Below are positions 1-10,725 of a DNA stretch of 64,000 bases, one piece after another. Location: assembly GCF_014652935.1 (NCBI RefSeq), contig NZ_BMZT01000009.1:49900-113899 (forward strand), in the 5' to 3' direction. The stretch's first letter is position 1. Each line of letters begins with the position of its first letter. The stretch comes from Luteimonas padinae. Lineage in GTDB: Bacteria > Pseudomonadota > Gammaproteobacteria > Xanthomonadales > Xanthomonadaceae. The position numbers and the translations under genes are program-made. The notes beneath the pieces were generated by a model that ran no database searches, was not told the origin of the DNA, and worked only from the letters and a program-made list of their open reading frames with translations.

Positions 1-31
1 CAGCGCCCGGACCCGCCCCCACGCTGGGGCC

Positions 32-856
32 ATGCCCGAGCTGCCCGAAGTCGAAACCACCCGCCGCGGCCTGGCCCCGCACCTGGAGGGCGCGCGCGTG
101 GAGCGCGTGCTGCTGCGCCGTCCCGACCTGCGCTGGCCGATCCCGCCCGAAGTCGGCGAGCACCTGCCCGGCCAGCGCATCGACGCCGTGCGCCGGCGCG
201 CCAAGTACCTGCTGCTGGATACCGGCGCCGGCAGCGCCGTGCTCCACCTCGGCATGTCGGGCAGCCTGCGCGTGCTGCCGGCGGACACGCCGGCCAGGCT
301 GCACGACCACGTCGACATCGCGCTGGCCGGCGAGGGCGGCGCCGGGCGCGTGCTGCGCCTCACCGACCCGCGCCGCTTCGGCTGCCTGCTGTGGCAGCCG
401 CCGGGCGAGGTGCATCCGCTGCTGGCCGGGCTCGGGCCGGAGCCCCTGGGCGATGATTTCGACGGGGACTACCTGTTCAGGCTCAGCCGCGGCCGGAAGG
501 CCCCGGTCAAGGCCTTCCTGATGGACCAGCGCGTGGTGGTCGGCGTGGGCAACATCTACGTGGCCGAGGCGCTGTTCGCCGCCGGGGTCTCGCCGCTGCG
601 GGCCGCCGGCCAGATATCGCGGGATCGCTACGGCCGCGTCGCCGACGAGATCCGCACCGTGCTCGCGCGCGCGATCACCCGCGGCGGCACCACCCTGCGC
701 GACTTCCTCGCGCCGGACGGCGCACCCGGCTACTTCGAGCAGGAACTCTCGGCCTATGGCCGCGGCGGCGAACCCTGCCCCCGCTGCGGCCGGCCGATGC
801 GCCAGGCCACCATCGCGCAGCGCGCGACCGTCTGGTGCGGCACCTGCCAGCGCTGA
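32..856 (+). CDS. mutM: Formamidopyrimidine-DNA glycosylase (Fpg/MutM)
   Basis: Bifunctional base-excision repair enzyme that removes 8-oxoguanine and formamidopyrimidines and nicks the abasic site by beta/delta elimination. The protein (274 aa, normal family length) starts with the invariant MPELPEVE, supplying the catalytic N-terminal Pro2 and Glu3 once Met1 is removed; Lys58 matches the conserved lysine of the N-terminal domain. The C-terminal zinc finger is intact (Cys249, Cys252, Cys269, Cys272), with the DNA-contacting Arg264 between the cysteine pairs. The start is fixed by the need for Pro2. It is a chromosomal housekeeping gene; the sigma factor begins 37 bp downstream. Identification is by family knowledge and is firm. 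Confidence 0.97.
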   Translation: MPELPEVETTRRGLAPHLEGARVERVLLRRPDLRWPIPPEVGEHLPGQRIDAVRRRAKYLLLDTGAGSAVLHLGMSGSLRVLPADTPARLHDHVDIALAGEGGAGRVLRLTDPRRFGCLLWQPPGEVHPLLAGLGPEPLGDDFDGDYLFRLSRGRKAPVKAFLMDQRVVVGVGNIYVAEALFAAGVSPLRAAGQISRDRYGRVADEIRTVLARAITRGGTTLRDFLAPDGAPGYFEQELSAYGRGGEPCPRCGRPMRQATIAQRATVWCGTCQR

Positions 857-893
857 GCACAGGCGCTATGATCGCCCCTCGAGGGGAGAATCC

Positions 894-1457
894 ATGGCCG
901 GAACCGCCGAGATCACCCTGTTGCTGGATGCCGCCCGCGGCGGGGACCGCGTGGCGCTCGACAGCGTGCTCGCCACGCTCTACCAGGAGCTGCACAGCAT
1001 GGCGCGGCGCCAGCTGGCGGGGCAGTACGGGCAGACGCTGGACGCCACCGCGCTGGTGCACGAGGCCTATCTCAAGCTGATCGGCCGCCGCGAGGCCCAG
1101 TTCGACGACCGCGCGCACTTCTTCGCCTACGCCGCATCGGCGATGCGCAGCGTGGTGGTCGACTACGCCCGCCAGCGCATGGCGCAGAAGCGCGGCGGCG
1201 ACCTGCACCGGGTCACCGACCTGCCCGAGGACATCGAGGGCGGCCTGCGCCTGGACGAGGACATGCTGGCGCTCGACGTCGCGCTGACGCGCCTGGCCGG
1301 CGTCGACCCGCGGCTGGCCCAGGTGGTGGAGCTGCGCTATTTCGCCGGCCTGTCCGAGGTCGAGATCGCGGAGCTGCTGAAGCGCTCGGAGCGCAGCATC
1401 CGCCGCGACTGGCAGAAGGCCAGGCTGTACCTGCTGGCCTCGCTGAAGTCGGACTGA
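894..1457 (+). CDS. ECF-type RNA polymerase sigma factor, paired with a Ser/Thr kinase
   Basis: Sigma-70 family extracytoplasmic-function regulator (187 aa). The N-terminal half carries a sigma-2-like region (LYQELHSMARRQL, then DATALVHEAYLKL) and the C-terminal half a sigma-4 helix-turn-helix (VELRYFAGLSEVEIAELL, then RDWQKARLYL). It resembles the ECF subgroup common in planctomycetes and xanthomonads that sits next to a protein kinase. The ATG at 894 is chosen over an upstream in-frame start at 756, which lies inside mutM, because GAGGGGAGAA stands just before it. The kinase gene starts 25 bp downstream, so the two are probably cotranscribed and the kinase may control the sigma factor (inference). 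Its target promoters cannot be read from the sequence. Confidence 0.9.
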   Translation: MAGTAEITLLLDAARGGDRVALDSVLATLYQELHSMARRQLAGQYGQTLDATALVHEAYLKLIGRREAQFDDRAHFFAYAASAMRSVVVDYARQRMAQKRGGDLHRVTDLPEDIEGGLRLDEDMLALDVALTRLAGVDPRLAQVVELRYFAGLSEVEIAELLKRSERSIRRDWQKARLYLLASLKSD

Positions 1458-1481
1458 CGGGGCGCCGGCCGGCGCGCGACG

Positions 1482-4382
<2,901 letters not shown>

Positions 4383-4389
4383 GGCGGGT

Positions 4390-4417
4390 GCGCCGCGCCC
4401 ATGCGGCGGCGCGGCGC
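4390..4417. terminator. GC hairpin between convergent genes
   Basis: A 10-bp perfect stem (4390-4399 with 4408-4417) and an 8-nt loop lie between the kinase stop and the convergent tdk stop. There is no T-tract, so it is at best a weak or bidirectional terminator. Confidence 0.4.
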
Positions 4418-4448
4418 GACTCTGCAGGACCGGCCCGCCACCCGGCGC

Positions 4449-5072
4449 TCAGCCCAGCGGCAGCTGCTGCTGCGCGGGTTCGATCCGGCCTTCGCCGCGC
4501 ACGATGCGCTTGAACTCGGCGCGGCTGACCGAGACGTAGCGCTCGTTGCCGCCGATCTCCACCTGCGGGCCGTCCTGCACCGCGTGGCCCTGCTCATCCA
4601 CGCGCACGGTCATCGTGGCCTTGCTGCCGCTGTGGCAGATCGTCTTGATCTCCTGGATCTCGTCGGCCCAGGCCAGCAGCTGGCCGCTGCCCTCGAACAG
4701 CTCGCCGCGGAAGTCGGTGCGCAGGCCGTAGCACAGCACCGGCACGCCGAAGGCGTCCACCACCTCGGACAGCTGCCAGACCTGGGCGCGCGACAGGAAC
4801 TGCGCCTCGTCGACCAGCACGCAGTGCAGCCGGCCATGCCCGTCCATGTCGGCCCGCACCAGGTCCTGCAGGTCGTCCGTCGGACCGAAGGCGGTGGCCT
4901 CGGCCTGCAGCCCGATCCGCGACGCCACCGTACCGCTGCCGGCGCGGTCGTCCAGCGCCGGCGCCAGGATCAGCACGCGCATGCCGCGCTCGCGGTAGTT
5001 GTGCGCCGACTGCAGCAGGGTGGTGGTCTTTCCCGCATTCATCGCGGAGTAGTAGAAGTAGAGCTTGGCCAT
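4449..5072 (-). CDS. tdk: Thymidine kinase (type II)
   Basis: Salvage enzyme that phosphorylates thymidine to dTMP in the cytoplasm. The protein (207 aa, normal length) has the P-loop SAMNAGKTT at residues 9-17, the VDEAQFL segment with the catalytic Glu89, and the thymidine-binding loop GGNERYVSV near residues 174-182. Of the structural-zinc cysteines usual in the family only the CHSG cysteine (146) is evident; the later site reads VSVSR, so the zinc site appears reduced, possibly a normal trait of this lineage. The ATG at 5072 is the only sensible start because the P-loop follows directly. It is transcribed toward the kinase and divergently from rep. Confidence 0.95.
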   Translation of the reverse strand: MAKLYFYYSAMNAGKTTTLLQSAHNYRERGMRVLILAPALDDRAGSGTVASRIGLQAEATAFGPTDDLQDLVRADMDGHGRLHCVLVDEAQFLSRAQVWQLSEVVDAFGVPVLCYGLRTDFRGELFEGSGQLLAWADEIQEIKTICHSGSKATMTVRVDEQGHAVQDGPQVEIGGNERYVSVSRAEFKRIVRGEGRIEPAQQQLPLG

Positions 5073-5211
5073 GGGCGAAGTTTACGGCGCGGCCGGTGGC
5101 CGCAGCAGGGCTGCACAGCGCGGCCGCGCAGGGCCGGCCGGCGGAGCCGGCCCGCGGCACCGTGCCGCAGCCAGCCGATAGAATGGCCGGCCAGCGACCC
5201 TCCCCGGCACG

Positions 5212-7188
5212 ATGTCCCTCAATCCCCAGCAACAGGCCGCGGTTTCCCACTGCGAAGGCCCGCTCCTCGTCCTCGCCGGCGCCGGCAGCGGCAAGACCCG
5301 CGTGATCGTGGAGAAGATCGCCCACCTGGTCGGCTCTGGCCGCTACCCCGCGAAGCGGATCGCCGCGATCACCTTCACCAACAAGTCGGCCAAGGAGATG
5401 CGCGAGCGCGTCGCCAAGCGCATCCGCGGCGACGCCGCCGAGGGGCTGACCGTCTCCACCTTCCACGCGCTGGGCCTGCGCATGCTGCAGATCGAGCACG
5501 AGCGCGCCGGCCTGCGCCGCGGCTTCTCGATCTTCGACTCCGACGATTCCACCGCGCAGTTCCGCGACCTGATGCCCGGCGCCAAGCCCGACGCCATCCA
5601 GGCCATGCAGGGCCTGGTGTCGCGGGCGAAGAACGCCGGCCTGTCGCCCGAGCAGGCGCGGGCGCTGGCGCGCTCCACGCCCGAGCACGAAGCGGCGATG
5701 ATCTACGAGCTCTACCAGGCCCGTCTGGCCGCCTTCAACGCGGTGGACTTCGACGACCTGATCCGGCTGCCGGTACAGCTGCTGGAAACCGATGCCGAGT
5801 GCGCGCTGGCCTGGCGCGAACGCATCGGCTACCTGCTGGTGGACGAGTGCCAGGACAGCAACGATGCCCAGTACCGGCTGCTGAAGGCGCTGGCCGGCGA
5901 GAAGGGCAACTTCACCGCCGTGGGCGACGACGACCAGTCGATCTACGCCTGGCGCGGGGCGAATCCCGAGAACCTGTCGCAGATGGCGCGCGACTACCCG
6001 GCGCTCAAGGTGGTGAAGCTGGAGCAGAACTACCGCTGCTCCAACCGCGTGCTGCGCGCGGCCAACGCGCTGATCGCCAACAACCCGCACGAACACCTGA
6101 AGACGCTGTGGAGCGCCAACGCCGACGGCGAGCGCATCCGCGTCTGGGAGTGCCGCGACGCCGCCCACGAGGCCGAGCGGGTGGCCGCCGAGATCCAGTT
6201 CGTGAACGCCGCGCGCAAGGTGGAGTGGAGCGAGTTCTGCATCCTGTTCCGCAGCAACCACCAGTCGCGCGCGCTGGAGAAGGCGCTGCAGATGCTGCGC
6301 GTGCCGTACCACCTCTCCGGCGGCACCGCTTTCCTGGACCGCGGCGAGGTCAAGGACGCGCTGGCCTGGCTGCGCATGCTCGCCAACCCCGACGACGACG
6401 CCGCCTTCCTGCGCGCGGTGCAGGCGCCGGGCCGCGGCGTCGGCCAGACCACGCTGGCGAAGCTGGCCGAGCTGTCGCGCAACGCCGGCATGCCGATGTC
6501 GCGCGCGATCGAGTCGGTCGGCCTGCTCAAGCAGCTGGCACCGCGCGCGGCCTCGTCGCTGTCGGGCTTCGCCGACCTGGTACGCGGGCTGCGCGCCGAG
6601 GCCGTGCGGCTGCCGCCGGCCGAGCTGGTGCGCGTGCTCAACGAGCGCTCGGGCCTGCTCGCAGCCTTGCGCGCGCAGTGCAAGACCGAGGAGATGTTCC
6701 GCATCCGCCGCGGCAACCTCGACGAGCTGGCCGACTGGTTCGACGGCGCCCGCGGCGGCGCCGGTCCGGGCGAACTCGCCGCCTCGCTGGCGCTGCTCAG
6801 CCACGCCGACAAGGGCGAGCCCGGCAACCAGGTGCGGCTGATGAGCCTGCACGCGGCCAAGGGCCTGGAGTTTCGCTACGTCTTCATCATCGGCGTCGAC
6901 GACGACACCCTGCCGCACGAGGCCAGCGTCGAGGAGGGCCGCATCGACGAGGAGCGGCGCCTGCTGTACGTCGGCATCACCCGCGCCAAGGAGCAGCTGT
7001 GGCTGTCGTACCCGCGCGAGTCGCAGCGCTGGGGCGAGCGCCTGAAGCTGGTGCCGAGCCGCTTCCTTGCCGAGTTGCCGGCCGCCGAGCTGCAGCGTGA
7101 CGGCGCCGATCCGGTGGCGGACGCCGCGCGCAAAAAGGAGCGCGCCGACGTCGGCTTCGCCGCGATCCGGGCGATGCTGGAAAGCTGA
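5212..7188 (+). CDS. rep: ATP-dependent DNA helicase Rep (UvrD/Rep, SF1A)
   Basis: A 3'-5' superfamily-1 helicase that helps forks pass protein blocks and takes part in rolling-circle replication. It has 658 aa, close to E. coli Rep. Motifs in order: Q-motif LNPQQQAAV at the N terminus, Walker A GAGSGKT (23-29), TFTNKSAKEM (motif Ia), VDECQD (Walker B, about residue 210), GDDDQSIYAWRGA (motif III), LEQNYR (motif IV), LMSLHAAKGLEF (motif V) and YVGITRAKE (motif VI). All helicase motifs appear intact. It is a single-gene chromosomal unit, followed by a REP-like palindrome. UvrD is the main alternative; the short length and lack of a UvrD-style C terminus favour Rep. Confidence 0.95.
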   Translation: MSLNPQQQAAVSHCEGPLLVLAGAGSGKTRVIVEKIAHLVGSGRYPAKRIAAITFTNKSAKEMRERVAKRIRGDAAEGLTVSTFHALGLRMLQIEHERAGLRRGFSIFDSDDSTAQFRDLMPGAKPDAIQAMQGLVSRAKNAGLSPEQARALARSTPEHEAAMIYELYQARLAAFNAVDFDDLIRLPVQLLETDAECALAWRERIGYLLVDECQDSNDAQYRLLKALAGEKGNFTAVGDDDQSIYAWRGANPENLSQMARDYPALKVVKLEQNYRCSNRVLRAANALIANNPHEHLKTLWSANADGERIRVWECRDAAHEAERVAAEIQFVNAARKVEWSEFCILFRSNHQSRALEKALQMLRVPYHLSGGTAFLDRGEVKDALAWLRMLANPDDDAAFLRAVQAPGRGVGQTTLAKLAELSRNAGMPMSRAIESVGLLKQLAPRAASSLSGFADLVRGLRAEAVRLPPAELVRVLNERSGLLAALRAQCKTEEMFRIRRGNLDELADWFDGARGGAGPGELAASLALLSHADKGEPGNQVRLMSLHAAKGLEFRYVFIIGVDDDTLPHEASVEEGRIDEERRLLYVGITRAKEQLWLSYPRESQRWGERLKLVPSRFLAELPAAELQRDGADPVADAARKKERADVGFAAIRAMLES

Positions 7189-7204
7189 CGCCCCCGAAGC
7201 CCAT

Positions 7205-7251
7205 GTGCAGGAGCGGCTACAGCCGCGACCCGCACTGCGAAACTCCTGCAC
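7205..7251. repeat. REP-like extragenic palindrome
   Basis: GTGCAGGAG (7205-7213) pairs with CTCCTGCAC (7243-7251), and inside it CGGCT (7214-7218) pairs with AGCCG (7221-7225). The core GGAGCGGCT..AGCCGCGA resembles the repetitive extragenic palindromes common in xanthomonads and pseudomonads. It lies just after rep and could also act as a 3' mRNA structure. Confidence 0.65.
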
Positions 7252-7347
7252 GATCACCGCAGAAGCCGCCCCGTCGCGAATGCCACGAAGATGCGAATTC
7301 CCGTCGCTCGGCTACACTCGCGGGCCTTCCCGCTACCGGTGTTTCCG

Positions 7348-8265
7348 ATGCGCCTGCAGCCGCGTTCGAACCTGACCCGCACCGCCACCCTGCTCGCAGC
7401 CGCGCTGGCGCTCGCAGGCTGCCGCAGCCTTCCGGCCGATGGCGCGCCCGCGGCGCCGGGCGCTCCGCAGGCCGCGTCGGTCCCGGCAGACGACAACCTC
7501 AACGCCGTGCTCTGGATGCAGCGCTCGATCGAGTACCGCGCGCTGTCGGAAACCGTGTTCCGCGCCGCGACCGAACGCCTCGACACGGCGCTCGCCGACA
7601 CGTCCTGGGACGCGCTGGTCGCTGCCGAGCGCGCCGCCGCCGGCGACGCCTCGTCCCTGCCGCCAGCGGTGATCCTCGACATCGACGAGACCGTGCTCGA
7701 CAACTCGGCCTACCAGGCGCGCCTGGTGGTCGACGGCCAGGAATTCACGGATCCCGCCTGGGACGCGTGGGTAGAGGAGCGCAAGGCCATCCCGGTGCCG
7801 GGCGCAGTGGCGTTCACGCAGGCGGCCGCCGCCAAGGGCATCACCGTGTTCTATGTCTCCAACCGCAGCGCCGCGCTCACCGATGCCACGCTCGACAACC
7901 TGCGCAGCCAGGGCCTGCCGGTGCAGCACGACGGGGTTTTCCTCGGCCTGGGCCTGCAGGTGCCGGGCTGCGAGCAGGCAGGCTCCGGCAAGACCTGCCG
8001 CCGCCAGCTGGTGGGACGCACGCACCGCGTGCTGATGCAGTTCGGCGACCAGCTCGGGGATTTCGTCCAGCCGGCGGCGAACACGCCGGCCCTGCACGAG
8101 GAACTGCACGGGCAATACCGCGACTGGTTCGGCGCGCGCTGGTGGGTGCTGCCGAACCCGAGCTACGGCGCCTGGGAGCCGGCCCAGTTCGACAATGCCT
8201 GGAGCCTTCCGCGACCCGAGCGGCGGGCGCGGAAGCGCGATGCATTGCGCACGGATATGCAATAA
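7348..8265 (+). CDS. HAD-family acid phosphatase / 5'-nucleotidase lipoprotein, e(P4) type
   Basis: Outer-membrane-associated class C acid phosphatase that dephosphorylates nucleotides such as NMN, helping NAD-precursor uptake in Haemophilus; the substrate here is unproven. From the ATG at 7348 the protein (305 aa) begins with a lipoprotein signal and lipobox LALAGC. An in-frame start at 7291 would add a non-signal extension and is less likely. The HAD motif I ILDIDETVLDN supplies nucleophile Asp111 and acid Asp113; YVSNRS is the second motif, and FGDQLGDF carries the distal acidic pair. It is the last chromosomal gene before the ICE; a strong terminator lies 104 bp downstream. Confidence 0.9.
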   Translation: MRLQPRSNLTRTATLLAAALALAGCRSLPADGAPAAPGAPQAASVPADDNLNAVLWMQRSIEYRALSETVFRAATERLDTALADTSWDALVAAERAAAGDASSLPPAVILDIDETVLDNSAYQARLVVDGQEFTDPAWDAWVEERKAIPVPGAVAFTQAAAAKGITVFYVSNRSAALTDATLDNLRSQGLPVQHDGVFLGLGLQVPGCEQAGSGKTCRRQLVGRTHRVLMQFGDQLGDFVQPAANTPALHEELHGQYRDWFGARWWVLPNPSYGAWEPAQFDNAWSLPRPERRARKRDALRTDMQ

Positions 8266-8310
8266 ATTCAAACAGTTATGCCGTAATTCTTCAGGTATTG
8301 CATAAAGATC

Positions 8311-8396
8311 GGCGCACCGGTAGGCTGTGTCCGCCACAACACAGTCCTCCGGCTCCGGCCGGTTTCACGGGAGGCCCCACGGCCTCCCGTTTTTTG
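8311..8396 (+). ncRNA. Possible small RNA ending in a strong terminator
   Basis: After the phosphatase stop an AT-rich stretch (8262-8310) with a -10-like CATAAA (8301-8306) precedes an abruptly GC-rich, foldable segment: CTGTGT/ACACAG hairpin (about 8325-8342), CCGG-rich hairpin (about 8350-8362) and a perfect terminator (8369-8388). This is how intergenic sRNAs often look, but it could equally be the 3' UTR of the phosphatase mRNA. The -35 element is weak. I cannot assign a known family. Confidence 0.3.
8369..8396 (+). terminator. Rho-independent terminator
   Basis: GGGAGGCC (8369-8376), loop CCAC, GGCCTCCC (8381-8388), then GTTTTTTG. It is a perfect 8-bp stem with a T-tract. The T-tract is also the ICE left attachment site. 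Confidence 0.9.
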
Positions 8397-8397
8397 T
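8390..8397. other. attL: attL of the ICE (TTTTTTGT)
   Basis: An exact 8-bp match to 57729-57736. It overlaps the T-tract of the chromosomal terminator, and int starts 175 bp inside it, the usual distance for an end-located integrase. Confidence 0.8.
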
Positions 8398-8571
8398 TTC
8401 ACGATGACTCCAGCACCGCATTTCGCTGGACTACGCCAAGGCTCGATACAGCAGGTTTATCAATCACTTAGGCGAGTTCAACATATGCCGGTGCTTTCCG
8501 AAACTTGACCCGGCTTCCCCTCGCGTGGCTCCCATGCGGCTCTTGGAAACCGGGCTTTCCGAGGAGTCATC

Positions 8572-9771
8572 ATGGCGAAGATCAAGCTCACCAAGTCCGC
8601 AGTCGATGCGGCGCAACCTCAAGACAAGGCCATCGAACTGCGGGATACCGTGGTGCCTGGCTTTCTGTGCAAGATCACCCCGGCGGGCCGCAAGGTGTTC
8701 ATGCTCCAGTACCGCACGAATGCCGGCGAGCGACGCAAGCCCGCCTTGGGCCAGTACGGGGAACTGACGGTCGATCAGGCACGCACGATGGCGCAGGAGT
8801 GGCTGGCCGAGGTGCGCAGGGGGGGCGACCCCGGCGCGGCCAAGAACGCCGCCCGCAAGGCACCGACCATGAAGGAGTTTTGCCACACCTTCATGGAGGA
8901 CTATTCCAAACAGCGCAACAAGCCCAGCACGCAGCGCGGCTATCAGGGCGTGATTGACCGCTGCATCATTCCGATCATGGGCCGGATGAAGGTGCAGGAT
9001 GTGAAGCGCCCGGACGTGGCGGCGCTGATGAAGAAGCTGGCCTACAAGCAAGCCGAGGCGAACCGCACTTTCGGCGTGCTGCGCAAGATGTTCAACCTGG
9101 CCGAAGTGTGGGGGCTGCGCCCTGACGGCACGAATCCGTGCCGTCACGTCCCGATGTACCCGCCCGGCAAGGAAACTCGGCTCATCGTGGATGACGAGCT
9201 GGTGCGGATCTTCCGTCACCTGAAGTATCTGGAATCTGAGGGACTGGAGAACTACGTCATCCCGCTGGCGATCCGCCTGCAGTTCGAGTTCGCCGCCCGC
9301 CGCTCCGAAATCTGCCCGCTGGAGTGGGATTGGATTGATCTGGAGAAGCGCCGCGTCGTCTGGCCTGACAGCAAGACCGGCGGCATCTCCAAGCCCATGA
9401 GCGAGGAAGCCTATCGGCTGCTGTCCACAGCGCCGCGCCGGGAAGGCTGCCCCTACGTCCTACCTTCGCCCAACGATCCGACTCGGCACATGACCCACGG
9501 TGAACACTACGGCGGCTGGACTCGCGTGCTCAAGGCCGCTGGTGTGCCGCACGTTGGCACGCACGGCATTCGCCACCGGGCGACCACTGATATTGCCAAC
9601 TCGGGCGTGCCAACCAAGGTGGGCATGAAGCTCACAGGTCACAAGACCGTGGCGATGTTTATGCACTATGTTCATACCGAGGACAAGCCTGTACGGGATG
9701 CCGCCGAACTGGTAGCGAGTCGGCGGCTGGCGATTACGGGCGCATCGTGCCCTGCGGAAGCTACGGTATGA
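8572..9771 (+). CDS. int: Tyrosine-type site-specific integrase, Tn4371 family
   Basis: Catalyses ICE integration and excision between attP and attB. The protein has 399 aa: an N-terminal arm-binding domain of the DUF4102 type, a SAM-like core-binding domain (about 98-190) and a catalytic domain with Arg243 (AARRSE), Lys268, HGIR (His331, Arg334), His357 and nucleophile Tyr366. All catalytic residues are present, so the enzyme should be active. GAGGAG precedes the ATG at 8572. The start MAKIKLTKSAVDAAQ is that of Tn4371-like integrases. Position next to attL supports the role. No classical excisionase gene adjoins it; the AlpA-like HTH gene at 25183 is a candidate. Confidence 0.95.
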   Translation: MAKIKLTKSAVDAAQPQDKAIELRDTVVPGFLCKITPAGRKVFMLQYRTNAGERRKPALGQYGELTVDQARTMAQEWLAEVRRGGDPGAAKNAARKAPTMKEFCHTFMEDYSKQRNKPSTQRGYQGVIDRCIIPIMGRMKVQDVKRPDVAALMKKLAYKQAEANRTFGVLRKMFNLAEVWGLRPDGTNPCRHVPMYPPGKETRLIVDDELVRIFRHLKYLESEGLENYVIPLAIRLQFEFAARRSEICPLEWDWIDLEKRRVVWPDSKTGGISKPMSEEAYRLLSTAPRREGCPYVLPSPNDPTRHMTHGEHYGGWTRVLKAAGVPHVGTHGIRHRATTDIANSGVPTKVGMKLTGHKTVAMFMHYVHTEDKPVRDAAELVASRRLAITGASCPAEATV

Positions 9772-9908
9772 GCGGCGGCCGGTACCCCAGCCTTGCCTGT
9801 CCCGATTGTCGTGTCGCTGTCACAACAATCGAGCGTACCGTTCCTCTCGTGGTGGTACGGCAAGGGATTGAAAGATATGCCCGTTACGGGTATAGTTTGG
9901 AGGTTGAT

Positions 9909-10292
9909 GTGAAGAGCATCCTCAAGCGCAAGGACTTTGCACGGTGGCAGGCGGGAGAGAAGCTGCCCGATGCTGCATTGTGCAAGGCAGTTCAGGAGAT
10001 GGAAAGCGGTCTGATTGATGCGGACTTGGGCGGCTTCCTCTACAAGAAGCGGGTGGCCCGTCCCGGTGGTGGGAAGAGCGGCGGCTACCGCACGCTGCTG
10101 TCGGCCAGGATTGGCAGCCGCTATGTGTTCCTACATGGGTTCCCCAAGAGCGACAAGGCGAACGTCACGCAGGATGAGAAGAAGGCGCTGCAATTCGCCG
10201 GCAAGGTGTTTCTGGAACTGACTGCAGAAGCCCTGTCGAAAGCATTGCAGGTTGGCGTGTTAATGGAGGTGCATTGTGAGCAAGATCATTGA
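9909..10292 (+). CDS. RelE/ParE-superfamily toxin (COG4737 type)
   Basis: Probable ribosome-dependent mRNA interferase toxin (127 aa) of the RelE-like family found upstream of its XRE antitoxin. Recognisable features are a basic core (FLYKKRVARPGGGKSGGYR) and the strand region YVFLHGFPKSDKANV. The GTG at 9909 is chosen because TTGGAGG lies just upstream; an open frame back to 9747 has no family similarity. It overlaps the antitoxin start by 17 bp, giving toxin-first translational coupling as in higBA-type pairs. It probably stabilises the ICE, since such pairs are common next to int in related elements. Toxicity is inferred. Confidence 0.82.
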   Translation: MKSILKRKDFARWQAGEKLPDAALCKAVQEMESGLIDADLGGFLYKKRVARPGGGKSGGYRTLLSARIGSRYVFLHGFPKSDKANVTQDEKKALQFAGKVFLELTAEALSKALQVGVLMEVHCEQDH

Positions 10293-10578
10293 ATCGCTGC
10301 GCGGCGACCTGGCGGCGCTCCACGAGGCAGGAGCCATCGGCAAGGTGACGATGCGCGAGTTTGACGCGATTTGCCCGCCGCCGGTGCGGGAGTTCGACGC
10401 GGCCGACATTAAGCGCCTGCGCGAAGGCTTGAAGTTCAGTCAGCCGGTGTTCGCGCTGCACCTGCATACCACGGCATCGACCGTGCGCAAGTGGGAGCAA
10501 GGCGAGACTCGCCCGGCCGGCCCGGCGCTCAAGCTGCTCAACTTAATTGCAGACAAGGGCTTGCAGGCCATCATCTGA
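10276..10578 (+). CDS. XRE-family antitoxin / transcriptional regulator
   Basis: Helix-turn-helix protein (100 aa) that should neutralise the preceding RelE-like toxin and repress the operon. The C-terminal half holds the HTH: IKRLREGLKFSQPVFALHLH followed by the recognition segment TTASTVRKWEQGETRP. The GTG at 10276 overlaps the toxin 3' end. The N-terminal half (about residues 1-40) is the likely toxin-binding part. The ORF ends exactly where an AT-richer cargo segment starts, so its 3' end may mark an insertion boundary. Confidence 0.85.
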   Translation: MSKIIESLRGDLAALHEAGAIGKVTMREFDAICPPPVREFDAADIKRLREGLKFSQPVFALHLHTTASTVRKWEQGETRPAGPALKLLNLIADKGLQAII

Positions 10579-10725
10579 TGGCTAGTCAATTTTGAGGTGG
10601 GTTGGCTACAAGTTAACTTGATCGAGCAGCAATGGCGTCGGCAGGGGAAGCAAGACGGCCAAGAGCAAATTTTCAAATATATTCAGGCTGTCTTAAGCCA
10701 TAAAGTTACCAGGTCGGATTTATGA
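10579..10725 (+). pseudogene. Open 48-codon remnant coupled to hsdM (candidate 3' end of a lost upstream gene)
   Basis: Immediately after the antitoxin stop the same frame stays open for 48 codons to a TGA that overlaps the hsdM start as ATGA. It encodes a hydrophilic tail containing KQDGQEQIFKYIQ. There is no ATG; a GTG at 10597 is possible. The ATGA overlap is what one expects of the last codons of a cotranscribed upstream gene. As hsdR commonly precedes hsdM and is absent here, I infer, without similarity evidence, that this could be the stump of hsdR or another operon member. It could also be a chance frame. Confidence 0.35.

Noticed and set aside
8266..8400. tRNA or tmRNA 3' end as ICE target
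   Set aside because: No cloverleaf, T-loop or CCA-end sequence; the site is a terminator, in line with the Tn4371 family.
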